From assembly GCA_963704075.1 (NCBI GenBank), contig CAVPGV010000020.1, positions 62,001 through 126,000 of the forward strand: 64,000 bases of DNA, written 5' to 3'. The notes below the pieces were generated by a model, which saw only the letters and a program-made list of their open reading frames with translations, did no database searches and was not told the DNA's origin. The stretch is from JADKAV01 sp963704075 (GTDB lineage: Bacteria > Actinomycetota > Actinomycetes > S36-B12 > UBA10799). A program made the translations under genes and the position numbers. This document shows, piece after piece, positions 1 through 8,575 of this stretch (position 1 is the first letter of the stretch; every line of letters begins with the position of its first letter).

Positions 1-761
1 CTTCGCAGAGCGGGTATCCCGACGTCCTCGGCATCCAGCAGGTACATCACCTCGTAGCGCGGACCCGAGTACTCACCGTGCGGCATGGGTTCGTGGGCCA
101 CGATCAACTCGTCGGACACGTCATCGACGTGTGCCTCACCGGTGAGGACCTCGACCAGCCCGTCGAGCACGACCACCAGCCCCTTGCCGCCGGCATCCAC
201 CACTCCCGCGTCGGCGAGAGCGGGTAGTTGACTCGGTGTCTTGGCCAGTGCTTCTCGCGCACCCTCGGCCGCGGCCCGGACAACCTGCGCGACGCTGCTC
301 GCCGCCGTCGCGGAGGCGCTGTCGGCCGCCGCTCGCGCCACGGTGAGAACCGTTCCCTCCACCGGCCGGCTCACCGCTGCGTACGCCAGATCGGCAGCTC
401 GACCCAACGCCATGGCCACCGTGTCCCCGCTGGGTTCGTCTGCCTGCCGAAGGATGTCGGCCAGGCCACGCAACAACTGGCTGAGGATCACTCCCGAGTT
501 TCCGCGGGCTCCGAGCAGGGCCCCGCGGGCGATGGCGTCGGCCATCGGACCCGGCACGTCGGCGGGGTCGGCGACCTCGCACGCCGCAACTGCGGCAGCC
601 TCCACGGTGAGGTACATGTTGGTCCCGGTATCACCGTCGGGCACGGGGAACACGTTCAGCGCGTCGATCTCCGCACGCCGGGCGCCGAGCCGGTTCTTGC
701 TCACCAGCATCCAGTTGCGCAGAGCAGCGGCATCGAGTGCCACATCGGACGCCTGCGTCAT
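1..761 (-). CDS. DAK2-domain (YloV/FakA-like) protein, 3' end outside window
   Basis: Reading from ATG at 761 on the minus strand, the frame is open to the left edge (about 253 residues visible). The N-terminus contains the DAK2 signature ALNVFPVPDGDTGTNM, whose Asp residues bind Mg-ATP in dihydroxyacetone-kinase and fatty-acid-kinase FakA families, followed by LLGARGNSGVILSQLLRG and later GVVDAGGKGLVVVLDGL. Family knowledge: YloV/FakA-type proteins are about 550 aa, with an N-terminal DAK2 kinase half and a C-terminal DegV-interacting half, so roughly half is missing here. It is divergent from rpmB, a common actinobacterial arrangement. The exact substrate cannot be told from sequence. Confidence 0.85.
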   Translation of the reverse strand, partial: MTQASDVALDAAALRNWMLVSKNRLGARRAEIDALNVFPVPDGDTGTNMYLTVEAAAVAACEVADPADVPGPMADAIARGALLGARGNSGVILSQLLRGLADILRQADEPSGDTVAMALGRAADLAYAAVSRPVEGTVLTVARAAADSASATAASSVAQVVRAAAEGAREALAKTPSQLPALADAGVVDAGGKGLVVVLDGLVEVLTGEAHVDDVSDELIVAHEPMPHGEYSGPRYEVMYLLDAEDVGIPALR

Positions 762-929
762 GGATGCTCCTGTTCACCTGCGGGTCTCCCAAGGGTAACG
801 GGGGGCCGTGGGCATTTCGGGGACCATCGGCTATCCTTTTGAGAGATTGCGTGCATCGCGCGTCGCTGATTCGTGTTCGAACGGCGAGGGCGACACGCAC
901 GAGCCCAAGACCAGATCTAAGGAGTTCCC

Positions 930-1121
930 GTGGCTGCCACCTGCGATGTATGCGGTAAGGGTCCCGGCTTCGGCCACAACATCTCCCACTCCCACCGGCG
1001 CACCAAGCGGCGCTGGAACCCCAACATCCAGCGCGTGCGCGCCATGGTGGGCAAGTCGCCCAAGCGCCTGAACGTGTGCACCAGCTGCCTGAAGGCCGGC
1101 AAGGTCACTCGCGCCCTCTGA
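930..1121 (+). CDS. rpmB: 50S ribosomal protein L28
   Basis: 63-aa L28 starting at GTG 930, preceded by an AAGGAG ribosome binding site at 919-924. It keeps two CxxC pairs (CDVC near the N-terminus and CTSC near the C-terminus), so this is the zinc-binding C+ paralogue type rather than the zinc-free form used under zinc starvation. The core GHNISHSHRRTKRRWNPNIQ is typical of L28. It stands alone, divergent from the DAK2 gene and convergent with thiL. No zinc-responsive operator was recognised upstream. Confidence 0.97.
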   Translation: MAATCDVCGKGPGFGHNISHSHRRTKRRWNPNIQRVRAMVGKSPKRLNVCTSCLKAGKVTRAL

Positions 1122-1174
1122 GGCGTCCGGGCAGACCGGTGTGTTGCGCTCAGCACGCCTCTTGTGCCCGCAGT

Positions 1175-1231
1175 AGCCCGCAAGTTGCCAGATGGCCCGT
1201 AATCTACGGGCCATTCGGCAGCTAACGGGCC
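1175..1231. repeat. intergenic hairpin element, copy A1
   Basis: Imperfect inverted repeat: the arm GCCCGCAAGTTGCC is mirrored by GGCAGCTAACGGGC, around an inner perfect stem GGCCCGTA/TACGGGCC. It lies between convergent rpmB and thiL and belongs to the same family as copies at 1301-1355 and 29658-29711. A bidirectional terminator role is inferred. Confidence 0.6.
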
Positions 1232-1300
1232 ATTGCGCGACTCACGTCGGATTCTGCGGCCACCGGGCGAGCGCGAACTCGCCCCCGGGGCCCGCAACTA

Positions 1301-1355
1301 GCCCGTTAGTTGCCAAATAGCCCGTAATCTGCAGGCCATTTGGCAACTAACGGGC
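1301..1355. repeat. intergenic hairpin element, copy A2
   Basis: The 18-nt arm GCCCGTTAGTTGCCAAAT pairs perfectly with ATTTGGCAACTAACGGGC, separated by a 19-nt loop. It lies just downstream of the 3' end of thiL and between convergent genes, so it probably ends transcription from both sides. The arm is about two-thirds identical to that of A3 at 29658, with substitutions that preserve pairing. Confidence 0.7.
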
Positions 1356-1371
1356 CATTCCGCACGTGCTC

Positions 1372-2322
1372 CTAGTCCCGAAAGTGGTCGAATCCGGGCG
1401 AACCGATGTGCCGGTAGCCCGGAACCTCCACGCCGGATCCCTCGACCACTTCACCGATCACCGTGAAACCGGCGGGCAGCGCCGTGCCGGCCGGGAAGGT
1501 GGCTGCCAGCGCATGGTCGTCCCCACCGGAGATCACCCAGCCCAACGGGTCTGCGTTGAACGCCGAGGCGGTCTCACGGATCTGGTCGTCGATCGGCAAC
1601 TGCTCGGTGTCGATGACGATGCCGACCCGGGACAACTCAGCGATGTGGCCGACGTCGGCGAGTAGACCATCGCTGACGTCGATCATCGACGTCGCACCCG
1701 CCGCCGCAGCCAATGCACCCGCCGAGTAGGGCGGTTGGGGACGGCGGTGAGCATCGACGACCGTGCGCGGCGAGCGGAATCCCCTGCCGAGTACGGCCAG
1801 CCCCGCCGCAGCCCATCCGAGCCGGCCGCACACGGCGAGCACATCTCCGGCCTGGGCACCGTCGCGGCCCACCAGCCGCGACCCGGACGGCACGCCCAGA
1901 GCCGTGATCGAGATGGTGATGGACGGCGCTCGTGTCACGTCGCCACCCACGACCGCTGCCCCCAGCTCAGACGCCTCCGCCACCAAGCCGTCGACGACTC
2001 CCAGGACCCATTCGACCGGCGTCTCCGGCGGCATGGCGATCGCCGCTGTGAGGGCGATCGGGCGAGCGCCCATGGCGGCGAGGTCGGCACAATTCTGGGC
2101 CGCGGCCTTGTGACCCACGTCCTCCGGGGAGGACCAGTCGAGCCGGAAGTGCCGGTCCTGCACCAGCATGTCGGTGGTCACCACGAGCCGCTCCGAGCCC
2201 AACCGCAGGACCGCGGCATCATCACCGGCGGGCACCTCCACGGCGGCCGTGGCCTTCAGTCGGGGCTGCAAAGCAGCGATCAGCCCGAATTCCCCGATTT
2301 CCGCCACCGTCTGCCCACTCAT
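1372..2322 (-). CDS. thiL: thiamine-monophosphate kinase
   Basis: 316 aa. Phosphorylates thiamine monophosphate to thiamine pyrophosphate, the last step of thiamine cofactor synthesis, in the cytoplasm. Family motifs seen: GEFGLIAAL at the N-terminus, the metal-binding GDDAAVL, TTDMLVQDRHF, then AAQNCADLAAMGARP and VVGGDVTRAP, the PurM/AIR-synthase fold of ThiL. The frame extends further upstream, but ATG 2322 is chosen because GGAGG lies 4 nt before it and homologues begin near there. TPP is the cofactor of IlvB, also in this window, though no direct link is implied. Confidence 0.95.
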   Translation of the reverse strand: MSGQTVAEIGEFGLIAALQPRLKATAAVEVPAGDDAAVLRLGSERLVVTTDMLVQDRHFRLDWSSPEDVGHKAAAQNCADLAAMGARPIALTAAIAMPPETPVEWVLGVVDGLVAEASELGAAVVGGDVTRAPSITISITALGVPSGSRLVGRDGAQAGDVLAVCGRLGWAAAGLAVLGRGFRSPRTVVDAHRRPQPPYSAGALAAAAGATSMIDVSDGLLADVGHIAELSRVGIVIDTEQLPIDDQIRETASAFNADPLGWVISGGDDHALAATFPAGTALPAGFTVIGEVVEGSGVEVPGYRHIGSPGFDHFRD

Positions 2323-2396
2323 CGCGCCTCCACCCTGTCGTCCGGTCATGTCCTCGGCCAAGATAGTCTCCAACCATCAATCGCGTAGGAGGAACC

Positions 2397-2633
2397 GTGG
2401 TCCAGGCCTACATCCTGATCCAGACCGAGGTCGGCTCGGCATCCAGGGTCGCCGAGGAGATCCGCGACATCGCCGGGGTGACACAGGCCGACGACGTGAC
2501 CGGCCCCTACGACGTCATCGTCCGCGGTGAGGCACAGACCGTGGACCAACTGGGTCAACTGGTGGTCGCCAGGATCCAGAGCATCTCCGGCATCACACGC
2601 ACCCTGACGTGCCCCGTCGTGCACTTGTCCTGA
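2397..2633 (+). CDS. stand-alone Lrp/AsnC ligand-binding (RAM) domain protein
   Basis: 78 aa, starting at GTG 2397 after AGGAGG. The whole protein is the alpha/beta ligand-binding domain of Lrp/AsnC regulators (AYILIQTEVGSASRVAEEI, then GPYDVIVRG, then ARIQSISGI) without a helix-turn-helix. Such RAM-only proteins form dimers and octamers and can bind amino acids, so a sensor or adaptor role is likely rather than direct DNA binding. Its 3' end overlaps the DUF3515 gene by 25 nt, so the two are translationally linked. Confidence 0.85.
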   Translation: MVQAYILIQTEVGSASRVAEEIRDIAGVTQADDVTGPYDVIVRGEAQTVDQLGQLVVARIQSISGITRTLTCPVVHLS

Positions 2634-3052
2634 CGGCCCTGCTTCTCGCGGGCTGCTCGTCAGCGGCGATTCCCACATCCGACCCTCCGGCGGATCAGAT
2701 TTCGGCGTGCAGGGAACTCATCGAGTCTCTGCCCGAGGGCGTCGACGGCGACGTCAGCGCCGGTCGTTCGGAGTTCGCCGCAGCCTGGGGTGACCCACCG
2801 ATCGTCCTCAAGTGCGGCGTGGCGGTACCCGGTGCCTACGAGAAGACTTCCGAGATGGTGGTGATCAACGACGTGGCCTGGTTCGGGGAGGAACAGCCCG
2901 ACGGCTACATCTTCACGGCAGTGGGCCGCAGCCCCCTGGTGGAGGTGACTGTGCCGGATACGCACGCCCCGGAGGTCAATCCCCTCGTGGATCTGGCCGA
3001 TGTGATGAAGCAGCAGACCGAAATCACCGGCCCCGCAGGGGTGGCTCCCTGA
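2609..3052 (+). CDS. DUF3515 family lipoprotein
   Basis: 147 aa from GTG 2609, inside the end of the preceding gene. The N-terminus is a short lipoprotein signal with lipobox LLAGC, so it is predicted to be lipid-anchored on the outer face of the membrane. The remainder (CRELIESLPEGV, WGDPPIVLKCGV, FTAVGRSPLVEVTVP) matches the actinobacterial DUF3515 family, usually found beside thiL and ddl as here. Function is unknown. Confidence 0.85.
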   Translation: MPRRALVLTALLLAGCSSAAIPTSDPPADQISACRELIESLPEGVDGDVSAGRSEFAAAWGDPPIVLKCGVAVPGAYEKTSEMVVINDVAWFGEEQPDGYIFTAVGRSPLVEVTVPDTHAPEVNPLVDLADVMKQQTEITGPAGVAP

Positions 3053-3064
3053 CGTCGGCTGGAA

Positions 3065-3673
3065 CTAGAGGAACTTCCGGAACGTCCGGACCTGACCACG
3101 GCTCCAGTCGGTGTGGTCGTTGCGCCAGCCCCGCACCCGCTCCTGGAAGAAGGGGGACGCATTCACCATCCGGTGCCCGATGACGTTCTTGTTGGTGATG
3201 CTGAATTCCGACTGCAACCAGCGCACGAGTCGCACGCCGGCCCTGCGTTGTTTGCCGCGGGCCAGGATGTTGCTGGCCGAGCGCATCTCGACGAACTCGA
3301 TCCCGATGGAGCGGTGGTTGATCCCGATCGCGTGGCGGCACATGGTGGTCAGCGGCGCCAGTTGGATGATCTTGCCGCGCTTGCCGACGAGGAAGTGCGT
3401 GCAACCGCCCGGCGACTCGGCCCGTGATCCGGAGGGGCCGCCTGCCGGAGTGTTGCTGGCGAACAGGTTCCACGGTGACTGCCAGGTGTTGCTCACCGTG
3501 TAGTGCAGCACGATGACTTTGGGGTCGGTCAAACGCCAGGTCTTCACCCCGTAGTGGCGTTTGGCATAGCGCGCCATCTGCTGCTTGCGCTTCGGACCGT
3601 ACGGGATCGGTTTCGACACGATCGCCGGCGGGCGTTCCACGACGGCCGGGTCCACCGGCAGCAGGAAGATCAT
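3065..3673 (-). CDS. N-acetylmuramoyl-L-alanine amidase-like (Amidase_2/PGRP fold) protein
   Basis: 202 aa. Contains IVLHYTVSNTW, CTHFLVGKRGKIIQL, CRHAIGINHRSIGIEFVE and IGHRMVNASPFF, the zinc-site histidines and fold of the Amidase_2 family, which cuts the bond between MurNAc and L-Ala in peptidoglycan. No clear signal peptide is visible in the first 30 residues, so export is uncertain. Its start overlaps the stop of ddl by 4 nt (ATGA), which pairs a peptidoglycan-remodelling enzyme with a precursor ligase. Confidence 0.8.
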   Translation of the reverse strand: MIFLLPVDPAVVERPPAIVSKPIPYGPKRKQQMARYAKRHYGVKTWRLTDPKVIVLHYTVSNTWQSPWNLFASNTPAGGPSGSRAESPGGCTHFLVGKRGKIIQLAPLTTMCRHAIGINHRSIGIEFVEMRSASNILARGKQRRAGVRLVRWLQSEFSITNKNVIGHRMVNASPFFQERVRGWRNDHTDWSRGQVRTFRKFL

Positions 3674-4746
3674 CGCAGCCCTATCCCTCGGTGCAAGGCG
3701 TCATCGATGAGGCTGCTCACGACTTCACTGTACGGGCGACCACTGGCCTGCCAAACCAGAGGGAACATCGACGCGGACGTGAAACCGGGCATGGTGTTGA
3801 TCTCGTTGAGGATGACCCGATCCCCGCTGACGAAGAAGTCGACCCGGGCCAGCCCCTCGCACATCGCGATCCGGAAGGCTCTTCGAGCGACCGCAGTGAT
3901 CTGCTCACCGACGGATACGGGGAGATCCGGGTCGATCACCAGCTCCACACTGTCGTCGAGGTACTTCGCCTCGAAGTCGTAGAACTCGTGACCCGAGCGG
4001 ACCACGATCTCGCCCGGCACACTGACCTGGATGTCGGGCACGGCCATCACGCCGACCTCGATCTCGCGGGCATCATGCACGCCCGCCTCGACGATCACCC
4101 GCGGATCATGCCGGAGAGCCTCGTCGACCGCCCCCGGAAGGTCCTCGGGACCGTGAATCTTGCTGATGCCCTGCGAAGAACCCGCCCGGCTCGGCTTGAC
4201 GAACACGGGCCATCCGAGGCCGCCGACGTGACCGACGATCTCCGCGTGCCGGGTACCCCAATCGGCGGCCGTGAACCCGACGAAGTCCCCGACGTCGATC
4301 CCCGCGGCCCGCAGGTGCTGCTTGAAGCAGATCTTGTCCATGGCCAGCGCCGAGCCCAGGACTCCGGAGCCGACGTACGGGATTCCTGCCACCTCCAGCA
4401 GCCCTTGGATCGTGCCGTCCTCGCCGAACGGCCCGTGCAGGATGGGGAAGGCCACGTCGATGGGCACCAGACGATCGCCGACGAGGAAGCCTTTGCGCGC
4501 GCGGTCGAGCATCAAAGCGACTTCGGGTCCACCGAGCACCTCTGGCAGTTCGGCTCCGAGTGTCAGCCCGGCCACGTCCTGGCCGTCGAGGCGCCACGTG
4601 CCCTGCCGGTCGATACCGACCCTGGTCACCTCGTAGCGATCCGGATCCAACGCTCGCAGTACGCTTCCGGCAGACACGCACGAGATGCTGTGCTCCGAAC
4701 TCGTACCTCCGTAGATGACCCCCACCCGGATCCGCGATTCAGACAC
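3670..4746 (-). CDS. ddl: D-alanine--D-alanine ligase
   Basis: 358 aa ATP-grasp ligase making D-Ala-D-Ala for peptidoglycan. N-terminal VGVIYGGTSSEHSISCVSAGS, then HGPFGEDGTIQGLLEVAGIPYVGSGVLGSALAMDK, KPSRAGSSQGISK, and the C-terminal metal-binding VDFFVSGDRVILNEINTMPGFT are all classic Ddl motifs. GTG 4746 is preferred over ATG 4758 because TCAGGA lies 3 nt upstream of it. It is coupled to the amidase gene downstream. Neighbouring thiL, DUF3515 and gpsA match the usual actinobacterial order. Confidence 0.95.
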   Translation of the reverse strand: MSESRIRVGVIYGGTSSEHSISCVSAGSVLRALDPDRYEVTRVGIDRQGTWRLDGQDVAGLTLGAELPEVLGGPEVALMLDRARKGFLVGDRLVPIDVAFPILHGPFGEDGTIQGLLEVAGIPYVGSGVLGSALAMDKICFKQHLRAAGIDVGDFVGFTAADWGTRHAEIVGHVGGLGWPVFVKPSRAGSSQGISKIHGPEDLPGAVDEALRHDPRVIVEAGVHDAREIEVGVMAVPDIQVSVPGEIVVRSGHEFYDFEAKYLDDSVELVIDPDLPVSVGEQITAVARRAFRIAMCEGLARVDFFVSGDRVILNEINTMPGFTSASMFPLVWQASGRPYSEVVSSLIDDALHRGIGLR

Positions 4747-4789
4747 GGTCCTGACCATAGTCGAGGAGTCTTGATGCAACCGCGCAACG

Positions 4790-5846
4790 ATGGCCGTGGC
4801 GGCCGGCCGGCCCGAGCCCACGCCTGACGCGCCACTGAACGTGCCGGTGGAATTCGCCTCCGCGTTGGTGGCGGGCGGGGAGATCGGCTACACCCGGCAC
4901 GACGCCCGCAACGCTCGCGCGTTCGAGCAGGTACTCGGGGCCCTGGAAGGCGGTCATGCGGTGCTGTTCGCGTCCGGGATGGCCGCGGTCACGGCGGTAC
5001 TCGACGTTCTGGCACCCGACCTCGGTGGCGCGGCCGCCCGTTTTCTACTCCGGAACCCGAGCCGTCCTCGACGCCCGGTCGCAAATCCGGCAGGTGGTGT
5101 GCGAACCGCACACCTGGACCGCCGCGGACGCCGATCTGCGATGGATCGAGACCCCGACGAATCCGGATCTTCGCGTCATCGACATCGCGGCTGCGAGCAT
5201 AGGTGACGCCCCGACCGTCGTGGACAGCACCTTCGCGACCCCCATCGGACAGCGACCCCTGGCCCTGGGTGCCGATGTCGTGATCCACTCGGTGTCCAAG
5301 TACCTCTCTGGGCACTCCGATCTGATTCTCGGCGCTGCCGTCTGCCGCGATCCCTCACTGGCGGCGCGATTGCGTGATCACCGCGAGTTGACCGGCGCCA
5401 TCGCCGGACCCATGGAGGCATGGTTGGCGCTGCGCGGGATGCGCACCCTCGATGTGCGCTTCCGCCGGGCGGCCGACAACGCGCGCGTCCTGGCCGAACG
5501 GCTCAGCGGGCATGCCGGCGTGGCGAGAGTGATCTGGCCAGGGCTGCACGATCACCCGGATCATGCGGTCGCGAAACGTCAGATGGACGTGATCGGGCCG
5601 ATGCTGTCCATGGTCCCGACCGGCGGGGCGTCGGCTGCGCAAGCCGTCAGCGGGTCCACCCGGTTGTGGATCCACGCGACGAGCCTGGGCGGCGTCGAAT
5701 CGACGTTGGAACGCCGCCGCCGCCACGAATTCGAGTCACCCCTGGTCGACCCCGGACTGCTGCGCTTGTCGGTCGGCATCGAGGACGTCGATGACCTGTG
5801 GTCGGACTTGCAGCAAGCACTGGAGGCAGCCGCCCATCCCCCCTAG
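4790..5846 (+). CDS. cystathionine gamma-synthase/lyase-like PLP enzyme, frame broken once
   Basis: Two frames together make one Cys/Met-metabolism PLP enzyme of about 350 aa. The first (from ATG 4790) gives TRHDARNARAFEQVLGALEGG and FASGMAAVTAVLDVLAPDLGG; the second gives YSGTRAVLD, WIETPTNPDLRVIDI, VDSTFATP and the PLP-lysine motif SVSKYLSGHSDLILG, ending at 5846. The join is at 5037-5039, where removing one C of CCC restores a continuous reading. Either a single-base assembly error or a genuine pseudogene. The start is uncertain: a GAGGAG lies at 4763-4768 but serves a different frame. The precise reaction (synthase versus lyase) is not decided by sequence. Confidence 0.8.
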
Positions 5847-5884
5847 CGCTCGGACCACCGCGGCACCCGACCCCCGCCCCCGCG

Positions 5885-5974
5885 CAGGCGTTGGAGTTAC
5901 GTACAGAGGTTGGACATATGCACAACCGTTGGAGTTGCACGGCCCCTGTCCTCAAGCCGTGGATCCAACACCTG
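5885..5974. repeat. dispersed element with terminal inverted repeats, copy 1
   Basis: Begins CAGGCGTTGGAGTTACGTAC and ends CCAACACCTG; the first and last 10 nt are near-perfect inverted repeats. A second element at 25710-25804 has the same ends and size (90 and 95 nt) but a divergent middle. It lies between convergent genes, and a further stem (CAACACCT/AGGTGTTG, 5967-5996) overlaps its right end. Confidence 0.5.
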
Positions 5975-6105
5975 AACCTGAGGGTCGAGGTGTTGTAGTG
6001 GCTCGTCATGTGAGGCACTCACGCGTAGAGCGTGCACAGGCTTCGGGCTCTCGATCCGTTCGGCCAGGTGCCGACCGTCGTCGACGTGAAGGGCAACAGC
6101 GCCAT

Positions 6106-7122
6106 CTACGACAGACCGTCGTGACCCTGCTCCGCCTTGGGATCCCGGGACATGAAGTTGCGCAGCATCTCGCGCGGTGCCATCCCGTGATGGACGACCT
6201 GGACGACCTGCTCGGTGATGGGCATGTCGACACCGTTGCGAGTGGCCAGGTCCAGGATGGACTGACAACTCTTGACACCCTCACAGGTCTGCTTGGTCTT
6301 CGCGATGGTCTGGTCGACCGTGAGACCGCGTCCCAGGTTCTCCCCGAACGTGCGGTTGCGCGACAGCGGTGAGGTGCAGGTGGCGATCAGGTCCCCGATG
6401 CCTGCCAGTCCCAGGAACGTCATCGGGTTGGCCCCAAGCGCGGCCCCGAGCCGCGACATCTCCGCCAGCCCGCGCGTGATCAGCGAGGCCTGCGCGTTCT
6501 CGCCGAAGCCCAGACCGAAGGCCATCCCGTTGGCCAGGGCGATCACGTTCTTCACCGCGCCGCCGAGTTCAGTGCCGACGATGTCGGTGGTGTAGTACGG
6601 CCGGAAGTACGCGGTGGTCGTGGCCTCGGCCAACTTCTGGGCCCGGCCCTCGTCGGAACACGCGACCGTCGTGGCGGCCGGCTGCCGCTGAACGACTTCG
6701 CGTGCAAGGTTGGGACCCGACACCACCGCGACGTGCGAACCGGGGAAGCCGGTGACCTCCGCGATCACCTCCGACATGCGCATGACCGTGCCCAGCTCGA
6801 TGCCCTTCATGAGGCTGACCAGCGTGGCATCGGGGTTGATCTCCGCCTTCCAGGCCGACAAGTTGTCGCGCAGCGTCTGCGAGGGGATCGCGAGTACGAC
6901 GATCTCGGCTCCCCGCAGAACCTCGGTCACGCTCTGACTGGCCCACATGGTGGGTGGCAGCTCGATCCCCTCGTGGTACAGCGAGTTGACGTGGCGTTGG
7001 TTGATGTCCTCGACCACCTCCGGTTCGCGGGCCCACATGGCGACGTCACCGCCGGCGTCGGCCAGCACCATTCCGAACCCGGTCCCCCAGGAACCGCTAC
7101 CCATCACCGCGATGCGTGGCAT
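6106..7122 (-). CDS. gpsA: NAD(P)H-dependent glycerol-3-phosphate dehydrogenase
   Basis: 338 aa. Reduces dihydroxyacetone phosphate to sn-glycerol-3-phosphate for phospholipid synthesis. N-terminal Rossmann motif IAVMGSGSWGTGFGMVLADAG, then VLAIPSQTLR, VSLMKGIE, the GPNLAREV block, ELGGAVKNVIALANGMAFGLGFGENAQASLITRG and GLAGIGDLIATCTSPLSRNRTFGENLGRG are all diagnostic of GpsA. ATG 7122 is used because GAGGAG precedes it by 5 nt. It overlaps the plsC stop (TGATG), so the glycerol-3-phosphate supplier and a glycerolipid acyltransferase are translationally coupled. Confidence 0.96.
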   Translation of the reverse strand: MPRIAVMGSGSWGTGFGMVLADAGGDVAMWAREPEVVEDINQRHVNSLYHEGIELPPTMWASQSVTEVLRGAEIVVLAIPSQTLRDNLSAWKAEINPDATLVSLMKGIELGTVMRMSEVIAEVTGFPGSHVAVVSGPNLAREVVQRQPAATTVACSDEGRAQKLAEATTTAYFRPYYTTDIVGTELGGAVKNVIALANGMAFGLGFGENAQASLITRGLAEMSRLGAALGANPMTFLGLAGIGDLIATCTSPLSRNRTFGENLGRGLTVDQTIAKTKQTCEGVKSCQSILDLATRNGVDMPITEQVVQVVHHGMAPREMLRNFMSRDPKAEQGHDGLS

Positions 7123-7893
7123 CACTGCTCCTCTTGTGTCGTGTTCGCCTCGCGCCAGGACCGAAAATCCAGGCGTTCCGGCGGCGAGGACTCTCCTCGG
7201 ATGTGCTCGAGTTGTTCAGTCAAGGCGTCCATGATGCGCTCGGTCGCCTGCACCAAGAAGACCGGCGTCGATGTCGCGACCACGCAGATCGTCGAGGTCC
7301 ACCGGTGGCCCCACCCGCATATGCATGGTCTTCGGCGGCAGCACGTTGAACTCCTTGACGTAGGGGCGCATGACCCGTTGTGGACCCCACTGTGCCACCG
7401 GAACAACCGGGACGTTGCCCAGAAGCGCGATGCGGGCCGCGCCCGTCTTGCCGCTCATCGGCCACAAGTCGGGGTCTCGGGTGATCGTGCCCTCCGGATA
7501 GACAACGACGCTCTCCCCCGCCTCGACGGCCGCCACGGCCGCACGTACGGAGTCCGCGGCCCCGTCGGTGTCCCGGTAGACGGGGATCTGACCGCAGTTG
7601 AGCAACAACTGGCCGACCACCGGGACCTTGAACACGGCCTCCTTGCCCAGGAAGCGCGGCGGCCGGCCGTTGTCCCACAACAGATGGGCCATCGGCAACG
7701 GGTCGAACCACGACAGGTGGTTCGTGACGACGACCAGTCCGTCACTGGGCGGATACTCCTGACGAAGCCACTGCGACCCCTGCCAATCACGGCGGGTGAA
7801 CACCGTCAACGGAGGTTTGAGAACGGACACGGCGAACCTGAAGGACAGCCCGAGGTGTTCGGGTCCGTGTCTGGAGAGCATAAGGCCGATCAT
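7122..7893 (-). CDS. plsC: 1-acyl-sn-glycerol-3-phosphate acyltransferase, frame broken near C-terminus
   Basis: PlsC-family acyltransferase of about 255 aa. The HX4D catalytic motif is NHLSWFDP; GTITRDPDLWPMSGKTGAARIAL and VPVAQWG follow. After RGRDIDA the frame changes: the true C-terminus VQATERIMDALTEQLEHIRGE reads in another frame and stops at 7122, overlapping the gpsA start. One extra base at about 7264-7267 explains the break. Start is uncertain (ATG 7893 or 7881, neither with a clear ribosome binding site). It is divergent from cofC. Acts at the cytoplasmic membrane on lysophosphatidic acid. Confidence 0.85.
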
Positions 7894-7938
7894 CGCGCGG
7901 CCGACTGCCCAATGTCGAGTCCATGTGAGGATGCAGGT

Positions 7939-8511
7939 GTGTTTCGGTTCATACTCCCGGTCAAGAGCCTCGGCACGGGGAAGTCCCGGCTCGACGCCGC
8001 TCCCGGTGATCGGGCCGAACTCGTGCGGGCCATGCTCCTGGACACCCTCGATGCGGTTCTCGAATGCGACCTGGGACCGGTGGTCGTGGTGAGCCCGGAC
8101 CCTGACGTCAAGGACCTCGCCACGCGCCGCGGGGCACGCGCGATGCACCACGGGGGCAGCCTCAACGAGGCGATCACGGCGGCCAGCGAGGGTCCCACGG
8201 CGGCGATTCTGCCGGACCTACCCGCCGTGCGCGCCCATCACATCCGCGCAGTACTCCTGGCGGCACCCAGAGGCTACGTCGCCGACTGGGATGGAACCGG
8301 AACCACGATGCTGTTCGGCGAGACCGTGGCGCCACATTTCGGGCCGGACTCTGCACGCAAGCACGAGAACGCAGGGTATCCGCGTATTGCCGGTGCTGCG
8401 CCCGCGCTGAGCGCCGACGTCGACACCCGCGACGACCTCGAGCGGGCTCGGGCGCTCGGTCTGGGGCCAAGGACCTCGGCCTGGCTGGATCGCATGGCGA
8501 GTACCGCCTGA
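7939..8511 (+). CDS. cofC: 2-phospho-L-lactate (or PEP) guanylyltransferase, coenzyme F420 synthesis
   Basis: 190 aa starting at GTG 7939, seven nt after TGAGGA. N-terminal FILPVKSLGTGKSRL is the nucleotidyltransferase signature of CofC/FbiD, followed by VVVVSPDPDVKDLA, NEAITAAS and ILPDLPAVRAHHIRAVL. It activates phospholactate or phosphoenolpyruvate with GTP to build the side chain of F420. No other F420 gene is in the window. It sits between plsC and hup, as in other Actinomycetota. Confidence 0.88.
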   Translation: MFRFILPVKSLGTGKSRLDAAPGDRAELVRAMLLDTLDAVLECDLGPVVVVSPDPDVKDLATRRGARAMHHGGSLNEAITAASEGPTAAILPDLPAVRAHHIRAVLLAAPRGYVADWDGTGTTMLFGETVAPHFGPDSARKHENAGYPRIAGAAPALSADVDTRDDLERARALGLGPRTSAWLDRMASTA

Positions 8512-8526
8512 TCGTCGGACGTGCGA

Positions 8527-8566
8527 AAGGGGCCGACCCTCTCGTGCGCTGGCGGGTCGGCCCCTT
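8527..8566. terminator. bidirectional intrinsic terminator between cofC and hup
   Basis: Perfect 13-bp stem AAGGGGCCGACCC / GGGTCGGCCCCTT with a 14-nt loop, with A-rich and T-rich flanks, located exactly between two convergent stops. Confidence 0.85.
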
Positions 8567-8575
8567 CCGGACGTG

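Noticed and set aside
136..842. Open frames on both strands over the first 800 bases, 148-204 codons long
   Set aside because: Arg/Gly/His-rich translations without homologue-like motifs; they shadow the DAK2 gene, which is open to the left edge on the minus strand.
4774..4826. ATG 4774 with a good GAGGAG ribosome binding site as start of the cystathionine gamma-synthase-like gene
   Set aside because: That frame stops after 17 codons; the enzyme frame starts at 4790. A second small indel here is possible but not needed.
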